NCBI RefSeq assembly: GCF_964340395.1
Contig: NC_135566.1
Coordinates: forward strand, 18,536,501-18,600,500
Direction of reading: 5' to 3'
Source: Glandiceps talaboti
Taxonomy: Eukaryota > Hemichordata > Enteropneusta > Spengelidae
DNA length: 64,000 nt
The notes under the pieces were generated by a model. The model did not search any database. It saw only the letters and a program-made list of their open reading frames with translations, and had not been told where the DNA came from. Both the position numbers and the translations under genes were made by a program. Below, piece after piece: positions 34,750 to 41,130 of the stretch (position 1 is the stretch's first letter; each line of letters starts with the position of its first letter).

Positions 34750-34868
34750 CTCTTGCCTTTTTCATTGGATACTGTTACTCTAGACTTACCCATCAACACA
34801 GTTACATAGCGATCCAAAACATACCATAGCATTTCATTGTAGAATGGATATCGAAATTTCTGAGGCAC
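5235..34868 (-). CDS. Kdm2: KDM2-family lysine demethylase, 3' part of gene (nine exons, JmjC exons missing)
   Basis: Spliced gene on the minus strand. Exons in transcript order: 34868-34323, 26872-26786, 19656-19447, 17238-17002, 16456-16379, 15307-15263, 13801-13721, 8016-6906 and 5422-5235 (TAA stop). Joined, they give 860 codons in one frame, close to the length of human KDM2A from the same point to its end. Domain order is post-JmjC helix, CXXC, PHD, F-box, LRR, which is diagnostic of KDM2A/KDM2B (FBXL11/FBXL10). Family members remove mono- and dimethyl groups from histone H3 lysine 36 in the nucleus. The CXXC finger targets unmethylated CpG DNA, and the F-box can recruit SKP1. Each intron has GT-AG ends. 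The first seven exons here are all phase 0 at both ends; only the last junction is phase 1. The catalytic JmjC part and promoter lie upstream and were not found. Whether this is the animal's only KDM2 gene cannot be told from here. Confidence 0.96.
5608..5850. mobile_element. 243-bp foldback (MITE-like) element
   Basis: Arms at about 5608-5685 and 5772-5850 are near-perfect inverted repeats: left AACAATTTTATCATGGCG, right ends CGCCATGATAAAATTGTT. Both contain a CCTACTTGAAAAAT block and GTGAAACAACAT. It sits in the last Kdm2 intron. A related half copy (CCTACTTGAGAAAACAATGT, GTGAAACAACAT) lies at about 23490-23555, so the element is dispersed. Confidence 0.75.
6120..6420. repeat. Two imperfect direct copies of a 'GTGGCCAAA..TATACAATC' repeat
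   Basis: Similar stretches lie at about 6150-6230 and 6310-6390, each with an A-T-A-G-C-rich block (AATAGCATCCCTAGTGGCC and AATAGCGCCCTCTGTGGCC) followed by TATACAATC. AGCGCCCTCT also occurs at about 12366 and 38541 (AGCGCCCTCC), suggesting a dispersed short repeat. Intronic, between exons H and I. Confidence 0.5.
6906..8016 (-). CDS. Kdm2: Kdm2 exon H: GRP motifs, coiled segment, F-box and first LRRs
   Basis: 1111 nt, the largest exon; starts phase 0 after TTCATTTCAG and ends phase 1 at AGAG|GTAGGA. In order: [14 protein letters not shown], then two GRP motifs ([16 protein letters not shown]) that resemble AT-hooks; a lysine-rich likely coiled coil ([20 protein letters not shown]); a proline/serine-rich linker; then the F-box from about 7527, [20 protein letters not shown] followed by [18 protein letters not shown]. 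Leucine-rich repeats follow, including [20 protein letters not shown] and the cysteine-type [18 protein letters not shown]-box and LRR match KDM2A almost residue for residue (recalled). The F-box would bind SKP1 of an SCF complex; the LRR would bind a partner. Confidence 0.97.
8017..9470. other. Kdm2 intron G-H, proximal part
   Basis: AT-rich intronic sequence without coding potential. Open frames here are short and show no domain. Confidence 0.6.
9472..9864. mobile_element. Inverted-repeat element with ~55-bp arms
   Basis: The left arm (9472-9534) includes CAATAGTTCAATGTAGGATA and the right arm (9811-9864) carries its reverse complement almost unchanged. Tips read AGGGGTGAGA and, reversed, AGGGGAGGTC. 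The interior holds a C run (about 9534-9547) and no open frame. It is probably a MITE; no firm target duplication was seen. Confidence 0.7.
9865..12933. other. Kdm2 intron G-H, middle part, nothing recognised
   Basis: Strongly AT-rich, without tandem repeats or coding similarity that I could see. From 13205 to 13720 the same holds. Confidence 0.55.
12934..13204. mobile_element. Imperfect inverted-repeat element around the THAP fragment
   Basis: The left end reads AATAGGCCTTTCC and the right end, reversed, AATAGGTCATTGC. Further in, both arms carry a TTGGGGGTAT block and a GGCGCTC or GCGCCCTC block. This suggests degraded terminal inverted repeats of a small non-autonomous DNA element that captured or kept a THAP exon. 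No target duplication is clear. The boundaries are tentative. Confidence 0.35.
13020..13133 (+). pseudogene. THAP-type zinc-finger exon fragment, opposite strand to Kdm2
   Basis: One plus-strand frame reads [11 protein letters not shown], then [20 protein letters not shown]. This matches the first half of a THAP domain: the C-x4-C pair followed by x-N, then the conserved F-x-R-I/F-P-x-D motif and a basic helix. It is bounded by a possible acceptor (ACTCAG before 13021) and a donor (GAG|GTAATG at 13134). The second half of the C2CH finger (C-x2-H) was not found nearby, so this is an orphan exon or relic. THAP domains occur in P-element-type transposases and in host THAP proteins. Flanking sequence on both sides looks like imperfect inverted repeats (12934-13204), favouring a transposon remnant. 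A live plus-strand gene whose other exons I missed is possible. Confidence 0.55.
13721..13801 (-). CDS. Kdm2: Kdm2 exon G: Gly/Arg-rich basic exon
   Basis: 81 nt, 27 codons, phase 0 at both ends. Acceptor GGTCTTTGCAG, donor GAG|GTAGTG (a weaker donor). The peptide contains [20 protein letters not shown] and ends with a charged PRDKE. GRGR is AT-hook-like but lacks the proline of a true RGRP core. It is probably a DNA- or RNA-contacting disordered segment before the F-box exon. It sits directly upstream in the transcript of another exon with GRP motifs, so the two together make a basic patch. Confidence 0.75.
14040..14100. repeat. C-rich tract
   Basis: CCCCCCCCCACCCC-type run in the intron between exons F and G. 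The rest of 13802-15262 is AT-rich and featureless. Confidence 0.7.
15263..15307 (-). CDS. Kdm2: Kdm2 exon F: 45-nt micro-exon
   Basis: 45 nt, 15 codons, encoding [15 protein letters not shown]; phase 0 at both ends. The donor is AAG|GTAAGC. I chose the acceptor GAAGTTGCAG because it preserves the frame; a second AG seven bases downstream would give 38 nt and break it. No known domain, only a basic tail. Support is splice sites and frame alone, so this is the least certain exon of the set; transcript data could show it to be optional. Confidence 0.62.
15630..16110. repeat. 43-bp minisatellite with inverted units at one end
   Basis: Eight full units and one partial unit start at about 15758, 15800, 15843, 15885, 15928, 15971, 16014, 16055 and 16099. 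Each contains GTAGCAATGTTGGTAAGATT and GAGCCAGATGATAAAAT. Two further units at about 15631-15712 are in the opposite orientation, so transcripts can fold into a long hairpin. The 138-codon minus-strand frame across it is a repeat artefact. It lies in the intron between exons E and F. Confidence 0.9.
16379..16456 (-). CDS. Kdm2: Kdm2 exon E: short Ser/basic exon
   Basis: 78 nt, 26 codons, phase 0 at both ends. Acceptor TTTTTTGAGCAG, donor AAG|GTAAGC. The peptide starts [16 protein letters not shown] and ends SSPRKRK, so it looks like a disordered linker with a possible nuclear-localisation cluster (PRKRK). There is no domain. Evidence is the good splice sites, the kept frame and the position between PHD and F-box exons, where KDM2 proteins have a long basic low-complexity region. 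It could be an alternatively used exon. Confidence 0.8.
16625..16870 (+). repeat. 23-bp minisatellite, six copies plus decayed flanking units
   Basis: Six near-identical units begin at 16697, 16720, 16743, 16766, 16789 and 16812 (GGAAGTCTCAATGTTTGGCA + CAT). Degenerate units with GGAAGTCT occur near 16630, 16655, 16852 and 16940. It fills much of the 545-bp intron between exons D and E, the smallest intron here. Because 23 is not a multiple of three, all three plus-strand frames stay open across it; none is a gene. Confidence 0.92.
17002..17238 (-). CDS. Kdm2: Kdm2 exon D: PHD finger
   Basis: 237 nt, 79 codons, phase 0 at both ends; acceptor CATGGACAG, donor AAG|GTACAT. It opens with [14 protein letters not shown], continuing directly from the last alanine of the CXXC exon, as in KDM2A (LAPRLPHSVTC, recalled). 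The C4HC3 ligands of a PHD finger are visible: CAIC, then CHTC, then HPEC, then the signature WECPKC. A serine/aspartate-rich tail (SSSNSDSDK) follows. PHD fingers read histone tails; in KDM2B the finger has also been linked to ubiquitin-ligase activity. No ligand is missing. Confidence 0.97.
17715..17907. mobile_element. 193-bp element with 30-bp terminal inverted repeats and 8-bp target duplication
   Basis: A perfect 30-bp inverted repeat occupies 17714-17743 and 17878-17907 (CCAATCTGATTAAAATCCGA + TGTAGATGTC). CAGTGACC immediately precedes and follows it (17707-17714 and 17908-17915, overlapping the tip by one base), as expected of an 8-bp target-site duplication. That length is typical of hAT and P superfamilies. 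The ~135-bp interior has no open frame, so it is non-autonomous. It lies in the intron between exons C and D. Confidence 0.82.
17944..19407. mobile_element. 1.46-kb non-autonomous PIF/Harbinger-like element
   Basis: The left tip is GGGACGACATCG, the right tip reversed GGGGCGTCATCG. About 85 bp of near-perfect terminal inverted repeat follows (CGAAATCAAAAGCATCGTAA, GTCGCTACGAGTAAAGACTA). Both sides are flanked by TAA (17941-17943 and 19408-19410). A 3-bp TAA/TTA duplication with GGG-type ends is the PIF/Harbinger signature. Subterminal motifs (ACGCGTA, TTATTCATGA) recur inside both ends, and an ~86-bp internal direct repeat is at about 19145-19290. The interior is richer in CpG than the intron around it. 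It has no recognisable DDE or Myb-like protein; the 115-codon frame at 18980-19327 covers subterminal repeats and is not called. Confidence 0.82.
19447..19656 (-). CDS. Kdm2: Kdm2 exon C: CXXC zinc finger
   Basis: 210 nt, 70 codons, phase 0 at both ends; acceptor TTATTTGTAG, donor GCG|GTAAAC. After a basic lead ([11 protein letters not shown]) it encodes a complete CXXC-type zinc finger. The first cluster is CRKCENC, followed by [11 protein letters not shown]. Then come the [12 protein letters not shown] loop and the closing CLQRQC pair, giving the eight zinc ligands in the usual arrangement. The KFGG motif, which contacts DNA in this family, is intact, so the finger should read unmethylated CpG. 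In the gene this places the demethylase on CpG-rich chromatin. A transposon-like element ends 39 bp past the donor. Confidence 0.97.
19838..20717 (+). repeat. ~65-bp minisatellite, 13 units, with dimeric higher-order repeat
   Basis: Units begin at GTCAACCTTC at about 19838, 19906, 19968, 20043, 20112, 20179, 20247, 20314, 20383, 20451, 20519, 20584 and 20652. Each carries CCCT(C/T)TAGCATGAGGTAAAA and (A/G)GGTACTGAGAA. From 20179 on, two variants alternate: one with GCTACTCCAGG and one with GCTATTGTAGG. That indicates amplification of a two-unit block of about 135 bp. It lies in the intron just upstream of the CXXC exon. Confidence 0.93.
20718..21525. other. Intron B-C sequence, nothing recognised
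   Basis: AT-rich with no tandem structure, no inverted repeats that I could see and no coding similarity. Confidence 0.5.
21526..22495. repeat. Drifting pentanucleotide satellite, split by a palindrome
   Basis: A 5-bp period is kept while the unit changes: AACAG, then ACAAG, GCATG, ACACA/AACAC (longest block, about 21598-21760), then AGTAC and AGTGC from about 21890 to 22086, resuming at 22469-22495. The many open frames here (runs of Cys/Val or Thr/Gln/His) are artefacts of the five-base period. Confidence 0.92.
22087..22468. mobile_element. 382-bp near-perfect palindromic (foldback) element
   Basis: The two halves are reverse complements over almost the whole length. Tips TAGACTCTCT and, reversed, TAGACTCTCT; shared blocks include GACGTGTGACTGCGACGCTC, CTTGTACTGTGCGCCCTCAT and AATTATTTTGTATGTACCGA. 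The centre is CGCGAAG-CTCGGA-CTTCGCG. It interrupts the pentanucleotide satellite. Flanking 9-mers AGTGCAAAG and AGTGCAGTG match at 7 of 9 positions, a possible decayed duplication, though the AGTGC repeat context makes this weak. It is CpG-rich relative to its surroundings. Confidence 0.88.
22778..22825. repeat. Poly-C followed by (CA)n
   Basis: A C run of about 12, followed by an ACACAC tract. Simple sequence in the intron B-C; 22500-23480 otherwise shows nothing. Confidence 0.9.
23735..23975. mobile_element. Palindromic 'CTTCATTCAGC' family element, copy 1
   Basis: An imperfect inverted repeat: left TTCTCCAATATTTGTCTTCA and CAGCCAGAAAATACTCATGA, right CATATTTTCCTTGGCTGAAT and GAAAAATATTGGGAAATAAC, with TAGTGACAAAG near the centre. 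The same family occurs at 32060-32300 and twice at 39845-40545. No coding capacity; a foldback or MITE family. Sequence 23976-26430 shows nothing further. Confidence 0.75.
26430..26730. repeat. (CAGA)n microsatellite with GATCGA interruptions
   Basis: Begins with mixed ACAC, GAGT and AGACA runs and becomes a nearly pure (CAGA)n tract at about 26605-26727, interrupted several times by GATCGA. It lies about 55 bp past the exon B donor. Confidence 0.93.
26786..26872 (-). CDS. Kdm2: Kdm2 exon B: short helical linker exon
   Basis: 87 nt, 29 codons, phase 0 at both ends. Too short to stand out as an open frame, but it is flanked by an acceptor (TTTCATAG) and a donor (CGT|GTAAGT). It encodes [20 protein letters not shown] followed by LEWPQPAVR. 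This aligns with the human KDM2A stretch reading LLEELANSDPKLALTG and then VQWP (recalled), between the linker helix and the CXXC domain. The donor lies about 55 bp from a large (CAGA)n microsatellite in the following intron. Confidence 0.92.
27350..27800. repeat. Irregular tandem repeat of 'ATGACCTCATTTGCATA'
   Basis: About ten imperfect copies of ATGACCTCATTTGCATA followed by AGTACATTTGTA or TACATATAC, spaced roughly 35-60 bp. Intron between exons A and B. The spacing is uneven, so this is an old array. Confidence 0.75.
28440..29715. repeat. Degenerate long-unit tandem repeat
   Basis: Five or six diverged copies carrying, in order, AACTAACA, AAACCAACAATG, a TTCATAA block, a GAGACAT-CT-GACAGT block and TTTACATC(T/C)A. 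Copies begin near 28450, 28690, 29030, 29345 and 29520. The unit is roughly 200-270 bp. The 103-codon hydrophobic frame just before it (28016-28327) has no recognised domain. Confidence 0.65.
30325..30740 (+). repeat. ~60-bp minisatellite, seven copies
   Basis: Copies start with CCTCATGATGCATTC or a variant at about 30331, 30392, 30452, 30513, 30573, 30631 and 30692. Each carries TGTGAATGCAAATGTAGCAT and a CTCCCATTTTTTATGACA spacer. Intron A-B. From 30741 to 32055 nothing further was recognised. Confidence 0.92.
32060..32300. mobile_element. Palindromic 'CTTCATTCAGC' family element, copy 2
   Basis: An imperfect palindrome like that at 23735: GAAAATACTCATGACCTAAG in the left arm, CCTTAGGTCACTCATATTTT in the right arm, with CTCGTAGTGACAAAG at the centre and GAAGAAAAATATTTGGGAAT at the right end. 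The flank TTCAAAATTGCAATTACTTTC also matches the other copies. Sequence 32301-33855 has one mixed TGTG microsatellite at about 33486-33542 and nothing else recognised. Confidence 0.75.
33856..34318 (+). repeat. ~58-bp minisatellite abutting Kdm2 exon A donor
   Basis: Roughly eight imperfect units with CGATGTGTACTTGCATGACA and TTTTGTGACAAAGCAAGAAC. The last recognisable unit ends a few bases before the donor complement (34321-34322), so the intron begins with satellite almost at once. Units are diverged. Confidence 0.8.
34323..34868 (-). CDS. Kdm2: Kdm2 exon A: post-JmjC helix and charged linker with poly-Thr
   Basis: 546 nt, 182 codons, phase 0 at both ends. The acceptor (TTTGTCTTTCAG) precedes [20 protein letters not shown], which closely matches the conserved helix just after the JmjC domain in KDM2A/B. 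A run of 13 threonines follows, encoded by a pure ACT repeat, then a lysine/glutamate/serine-rich disordered linker. The end of the exon, [20 protein letters not shown] and the residues after it, matches the conserved KDM2 helix (HLTHFELEGL in human KDM2A, from memory). The donor is AAG|GTAAGT. The start is a splice acceptor, not an initiator: the upstream in-frame ATG at 34892 is intronic. A minisatellite ends only a few bases beyond the donor. Confidence 0.95.
34712..34750 (-). repeat. Coding ACT triplet repeat (poly-threonine)
   Basis: A pure trinucleotide tract inside exon A, encoding 13 consecutive threonines on the minus strand. Every codon is ACT, so it is a microsatellite rather than a selected mixed-codon run and is likely length-variable. 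Confidence 0.93.
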
Positions 34869-35985
34869 CTGAAAGACAAACAAATTTGTCACCGTTAGTT
34901 TTCATACTCAGAAATTGATCTAAATCACACATACTTGTTTACTATCACTAAAGACACCAATTATTACGGAATCTAACACTTGTATGTTTCACCTGTTCAA
35001 AATGTAAATGAGACAAAATGCTGAACTCATTTGTTCAATACCATCATTCTGTCACATGACAATGAACATTCATGGACTCTGGGTTCATAGTTACAAATGA
35101 GAATTTCTACTCAGTCAAAAGAATTTGGAAGCCAATCCCAAATTTCACTGATATTTTGTTTGTCACATTGTTGGGGTTACACTACAATAGGCTACTGTCT
35201 TGTGAGACATGTGACAACAACCAACTGCAGTACGCCTCTGAAAAGGTCAGTGGATATTTTGGATTCACTTCTAATAAGCCGTTTTTCGTCCCATGGCAGA
35301 TGACACAAGATCCCGCGTGAGCCATTGCATTCATAGAAGCCACACGTGAGGGTAGTCAAGCTGACAGTGTCAAATGCTTAGCAACACTATAGTTCTCAAC
35401 ATCATCGCACATGGCCAAGATGAAAGCTTGACCATGATCACACATTTGACAACCGTTGTTGCTAGGCATATTTGCATAACTTGCGAGATCTAAATGTTTT
35501 TGCATCTTGATTTGAACTTGATAAATTTATCAACTAGATAAAACCATGCCTCAAGTTGAACCATATCCTAGTAAGAACACTTCTGAACTCCTGTATCCCA
35601 CTTGCACTACACAGATCTGATTAAAGTAAAGTCTAGAATGAATCACAACAAGCATTCCATGATAGAAGTTGTCACGACATGATCAATAGTACCTGAAATA
35701 GTAGCTGTTTAAAAGACTATTACTTTATCCTGTCATCTTCAACATTAGATGATAAAGATAAATGTAAAGTCTAAATAAAACAAGACATAGCATTCGATTA
35801 TTCACTACATAACACCATACATCAACTCAGATCAGTACACATGCACTCTGTACATATATCATCCATGATATAGTACCATATATCAATGCACACAGACAGT
35901 TCATATATATCAACCACTGTATTATACACCATAGATCAACACATACAATGTACATACGGCACCTGGTACATATAATAATACACAA
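34869..35985. other. Sequence upstream of exon A, no gene recognised
   Basis: This should be intron upstream of exon A, but no JmjC-coding exon was found. The segment 35070-35130 (CATGGACTCTGGGTTCATAG, TTTCTACTCAGTCAAA) resembles 29835-29890, a short dispersed repeat. Confidence 0.5.
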
Positions 35986-35989
35986 ATAG

Positions 35990-36209
35990 ACTATACAAAT
36001 ATAGACATAGTTAGACAGACAGACACAGAGACACAAACACACACACACATACACACACAGACGACAGACAGGCACATACTGATAATACCGTAATCTATGT
36101 AAACACTCATTGCATACATCTACATCATTGATTTTTAGGATAACCTCAGAATAATAAGTGCACATGTGTGCTTGCGCACACACGTATGTGCACATACATG
36201 TACACACAT

Positions 36210-36245
<36 letters not shown>

Positions 36246-36250
36246 CATAC
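35990..36250. repeat. Mixed CA/GACA microsatellites
   Basis: Simple (GACA), (CA)n and ACACAC tracts at about 36010-36060 and 36209-36243. The 159-codon minus-strand frame rich in Cys/Val crosses them and is an artefact. Confidence 0.9.
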
Positions 36251-36589
36251 AAACACACCTGATGTACACTGTACATTACAAATATGAACAGACTGTACAT
36301 GTACATGTACTACTAAAAGCTAGACAAACACGATGAGATATTTTCTCCTTGACAACAAGGTAGCAGGAGTGAAAGGATATCAAGAAAACAAGTCTGATTG
36401 GTTTGTTATGTATGAGACACATGTTTCACTCTGACAAGGTGATACTAATTATACCTACACCTACATCACTCAGATAGCTATGTCAGTGTGTTTTGTCAAG
36501 GACGATACTGAGGTAAAATATATCAAATGAAAATACTGACGGCTTTCATCAGGGAGTTGCCTCAAAATGTCAACAACAAATGATAAAGA

Positions 36590-36770
36590 AAACAATTTTG
36601 ATTCCTATAATTAAAACCTGCTCCCTCCCCTTCCAAACAAGTTTGATTCCTATAATTAAAACCTGCTCCCTCCCCATCCAAACAAGTTTAATTCCTATAA
36701 TTAAAACCTACTCCCTCCCCTTCCAAGGTCAGTTTAGTTGTGCCAATCAAAACCGGCTCCTTCCTCCACA
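36590..36770 (+). repeat. 46-bp minisatellite, three copies plus a decayed fourth
   Basis: Units of ATTCCTATAATTAAAACCTG followed by CTCCCTCCCC and CCAAACAAGTTT start at about 36600, 36646 and 36692; a degenerate copy lies near 36738. Sequence 36771-39840 contains a C run (about 37430-37444) and a CpG-rich patch at 38530-38700 but no gene. Confidence 0.85.
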
Positions 36771-39700
36771 AAAGTCACACATGAGATATGGTGCGAGAAG
36801 TTGAACATGGTAATTCAGTTTTTTTTGTTATTATTAGCTACAAGTTCAAATGTCCACAGGATAAGCCACTTTTAAACAGTATATTAAAGTATATTATGAT
36901 ATACATCATTTAATAGTTAACAAGGCAATGAAAGTTTTCTATCACCAGTAAGCTATGCTACTCTCTGTCAATCAAATTACTATTATCAGATTGTACAGAA
37001 TGTCAATCATCTTGACTACCACTTCATTTTTGCATACACTTCAACTTCTTCATGCCAATTAAATTTCCAGCTAAGCAAGTCTCTTGGAATTTTTAAATGT
37101 TTGTTGTCAAGACAAGAATAATTTTTCTGGAATATTTTATAGTATGTATCAAAAACAGACTGTCATATGACTCATTGCTATTGATTAGTGTTATTGCTAA
37201 GGTGTGGAAACCCCAGTAACATAGGGGGTAAATTTGGTCAAACTGGCACTGGCATAGTTTCCATACATATTACATTGTAATATAATTTTGTTGGGGAGCC
37301 CCAGTAAAATGACTAGGGAACTCAGCTAAGTCTTACCTACTTTACCGCCCTTAAAAAAATACTTCTGATATAGTCATGGTGTTTTGTTAAAATCAAGCTT
37401 TCATGTCTCAGAATAACTTGGATGTTGACCCCCCCCCCCCCCCCACATACACATTTTACCATAATAACAAGAACTGACGATCATAGTCAGTTACACTATA
37501 CTTAATATTGAAAAATGACAGACCAGATTTGGCATGGTGATTTGATATATTGCATGACTGTATGATTTCACATTCCAGACATGTATCTTTGTAATGCTAG
37601 AATTAAACATTCCATCCATATACAGCTGACTTGATGACTTCAACTGTAATGTATAATATTGCATAGAGTCTGTTATGTGCCATTTATATCCCGGAATGCC
37701 ATCAATTCTTGTCATAGATACAAATACATCATGTCTCATCAGCAATCTCATTTCACCATTCATTCTAACCTATATACAGACAGACTTTCATTGGCTTACA
37801 ATTGACATTTGATATTTCATTTTTTCATTTATTTTATTCAAAAAACAGTTTTGAGCCCCAAGGACAATTTTTGAACAGTTACTGTTTAAGGCCTACTAGA
37901 AGTAATGGGAATAAATATTTTCATAATAATTGTAATTCTGTGTACAATGTATATTCCACACAATCGATTTTTCATTTCTAAGCCATATAATGATATATCT
38001 GCCACATAGTTACCCTTTAGGGTGTAATTACATACATGTAGCCTTGCTAAAAACCAAGTTGAGGGTTGAAAGTACGGAGATTTGGGCTCTGAATGATGGC
38101 TTAATCCCAAAATATCAGGTTTTTATCACCTTTTATTGGAACAAAGCCAGTTTGTCTTACCAGTGGATTGCCTGAGGCCCTTAGGATCAAGATCCCACAA
38201 AGCCAAAATTTGTTGATAAACAAGTGAATGGACTGTAACCTCTTTTGACAACTCAGAAATAAAGCCAGTGTACATACATATACATGTACATGGTATTATC
38301 AACAACCAGTAGTAGATAAGGCCATTTGGCTTTAAATATTTCATGTAAAAGTTAGGTACATTTTTCAATGTGCAAAAATTAATGGAAAATTAGGAAAAGG
38401 TACAGGTGCTTGGGCTGTATAACAAGCATATAGGTTAATGTGAAAACTTAGTCAATTATATCATAACTAGGAAAAGCCCATAAGCTCACACAAGGTAGAT
38501 TCATTTGTGACCACTGGCTGCCTCACGATGATATTGTAGATAGCGCCCTCCGCGTGGAGAATGCGTATAGTACATAGAACGTGCATGTGTATCATTGCGC
38601 CGCAATGCATCCTTGGGTAAAACCACCCCCCAAAAATTGCATAGTGTATAGGACGTGCATGCGTACTACGCAGCCACTTTGCGGCCGCTGCACGAGCTAT
38701 TATCCAACTTTCCTAAGCAAATTATAGTTATTCACTTTGTTTGAAATCTCCATTGATACAATAACCATTTTGCACATTGTTCTCATTATTTTTAGGTAAA
38801 AATTAAAAAAAAAAAATACTTGTTTCTGATATTCTGAAAAGATAGGTTGGTCTGCACTTTATTCAAAAATTTTTTTTTAGAAATTGTTTTGATGTAAAGA
38901 CAAGATTCTCATTGGTCACACTACTTAATTTTGTGATAGTTTGATGTGTAAAAGAAGTAAATAAAGACAACGTGAAGTATACACTATCACAATATACAGA
39001 CTGTACTGTACAAAGTTAACTTGCAGTCGAAAAAGACCTTGATACTCTGGAAGGAGGTTCTTTCTTTTCTTTAATTGATAAAAAGATAATGTTTAGGGTT
39101 GGCCTCTTAAACTGGGGTCAGTTAGGTTTCTGGAAACACAACATTTTTTTTTTTATTTGGCCTTAGTTTAATCGTAGATACACATATCATTACTAGACTA
39201 AAACTTAAAGATACAGACATGGTTTCCAGTGGAAACAAACAAGATCTTACGTATCACTACAGGAATCAAATATTTTTCAAAATAGGAAACAAATGATAAG
39301 ATTTCAAGTAACAAAGAATTCAAAGCATCATGTAGTGTATACAACTTAAACAGGATAAAATATGACGAAAACAGTGATAAACTATATAAAATAATTGTCA
39401 CATTTTTTTATCTTTTTGTATTTTACATCTAGGTCATTCCAGGAGGTCATCAACGTAAATATGTCTTCCACATCATATCATATCATACCATCTCATCCAA
39501 TCTTTATATTTTTGATGAACTTAACTATCTGACCTCTGATTTATATGCTGTCCAAGGCATCTACATAAATATCAATTCAACTATGATAAACATGTAAATT
39601 ATTATCACAGGCCGATGACATATTCCCTGGTGACTGATAATTGCATAGTTCGCTTTACAAAAACTACTTTGACACTTAAATGCATCTTTTCTGCATACAA

Positions 39701-39844
39701 GTTAACAATGGTCCATGATGACTGATTGGCTTGGCAAAGAACTGTCATATACTCACAATAGTCACTACATGTATGTCAAGACTTTGTGCATAGAATATTC
39801 AAGGAGCATATTTTGTATATCTGTGACTAGTTTAGTATGACTGA

Positions 39845-40545
39845 CACTTTGATGTTATTCCCCAATATTTGTCTTCTTTCAGCCACAGGAAATACAACTG
39901 ACCTAAGGGGCCATCTACGGTAGTGACTCGTAGTGACAACCCTTTAGGTCACAAGTATTTTCCAGCTGAATGAAGAAAAATATTGGAGAATAACATCATT
40001 ATACCAGCGTTAGTAATGTCCAAGAAAAATTTGGGAAAGTAATGGCAATTTCGAAGGTTTTGATGCATATTTTGAACACATAAGAACTACGTGTCAGGTG
40101 CGCATTGTTGTGATGTAGAACAACCATCTAGTATATTCCATATTCAATATTTTTTGTTTGTGTATGGTATAAATTGCAATCTCGGAGCAGAATCCTTCAT
40201 CAATTATACCACACTCAAGCCAAGTTATTGTCCCTGGTTGTTCTACACCACAACAACCTGTGTCTACGTCACTAGTTTTGCAGTGTCCGAAATTTGAGTC
40301 AAAACATTCTAAATCATCATTACTTTTTCTCAATTTTTCATCATTATTCTTGAGGAGGTATTCCATGTAATCACATATCATTGATTCCCAATATTTTCCT
40401 TCCTTCATTCAGCCAGAAAATACTCTTGACCTATGGGTTTGTCATTACTCGTCTCGCAACTCGTAGTGACAAGAACCCCTAAGGCCACTTGTATTTTCCT
40501 TGGCTGAATGAAGAAAATATATTGGGGTATAATATCTCATTATAC
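39845..40545. mobile_element. Two palindromic 'CTTCATTCAGC' family copies in a larger inverted arrangement
   Basis: Copies at about 39850-40010 and 40380-40545 each form their own palindrome (GACCTAAGGGGCCATCTACG, CTCGTAGTGACAACCCTTTA). The flanks between them mirror each other as well: AGTAATGGCAATTTCGAAGG and TGTAGAACAACCA on the left, TGGTTGTTCTACACCACAAC and TCATCATTACTTTTTCTCA on the right. The result is a nested palindrome. The 104-codon minus-strand frame inside it is not similar to a known protein. Confidence 0.75.
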
Positions 40546-40679
40546 ATCTGGTTTTATGGGTTTCTCTTTCAATACATCAACATAGTGTTCTAATTTCCAA
40601 CACAATTCTTCACTGCAGTTGCCCTGCCCACTATGCCAAAGGCTAACATACTCTTACACTTCACTGCTCACAGAAATCA

Positions 40680-41130
40680 AAACTGGTAATTACATACAAA
40701 ATATTTTGCTTCTTTTTTCACATTTGGCATTTCATGTATCATAGGTTGGCGTTATGCTTTTGACAAAAATCATGATTTGCCCTGGCAAGTCTTAACAAAT
40801 TTTTTAGAAAATTATCACATGGTAATTACGTAAAATATTAGCTTTTTTTCTTTTTACATTTCGTGTATGTTATTGCTAGGGTATACACTTTTTACAAAAG
40901 ATTTGTTCTGGCAGATTTAACTTTTTTTTTGATAATTACGACATGGTTATTTCGTAATAAATTTTGCCTTTTTCACATTTGGTATTTATCATATGATAAG
41001 TTTAGACTTTTGACAAATCAAGCATGACTAGGAAATCCCTGGTCATGCTTGAAATAAAAAAAAAATACAAAATACAAAAATTATACAAGACCTGCCCTGG
41101 TGAGTTTTAACAATTATTTTGGATAATTAT
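40680..41130 (+). repeat. Degenerate ~125-bp tandem repeat
   Basis: Three to four diverged copies share GATAATTA(C)GACATGGTAAT, a TTTTTCACATTTGG(C/T)ATTT block and CTTTTGACAAA with GCCCTGGCA. T-rich and old. Confidence 0.6.

Noticed and set aside
34868-34892. ATG at 34892 as the start of a short Kdm2 form.
   Set aside because: It lies upstream of a strong acceptor (TTTGTCTTTCAG) and its codons match polypyrimidine intron; homology begins exactly at the acceptor.
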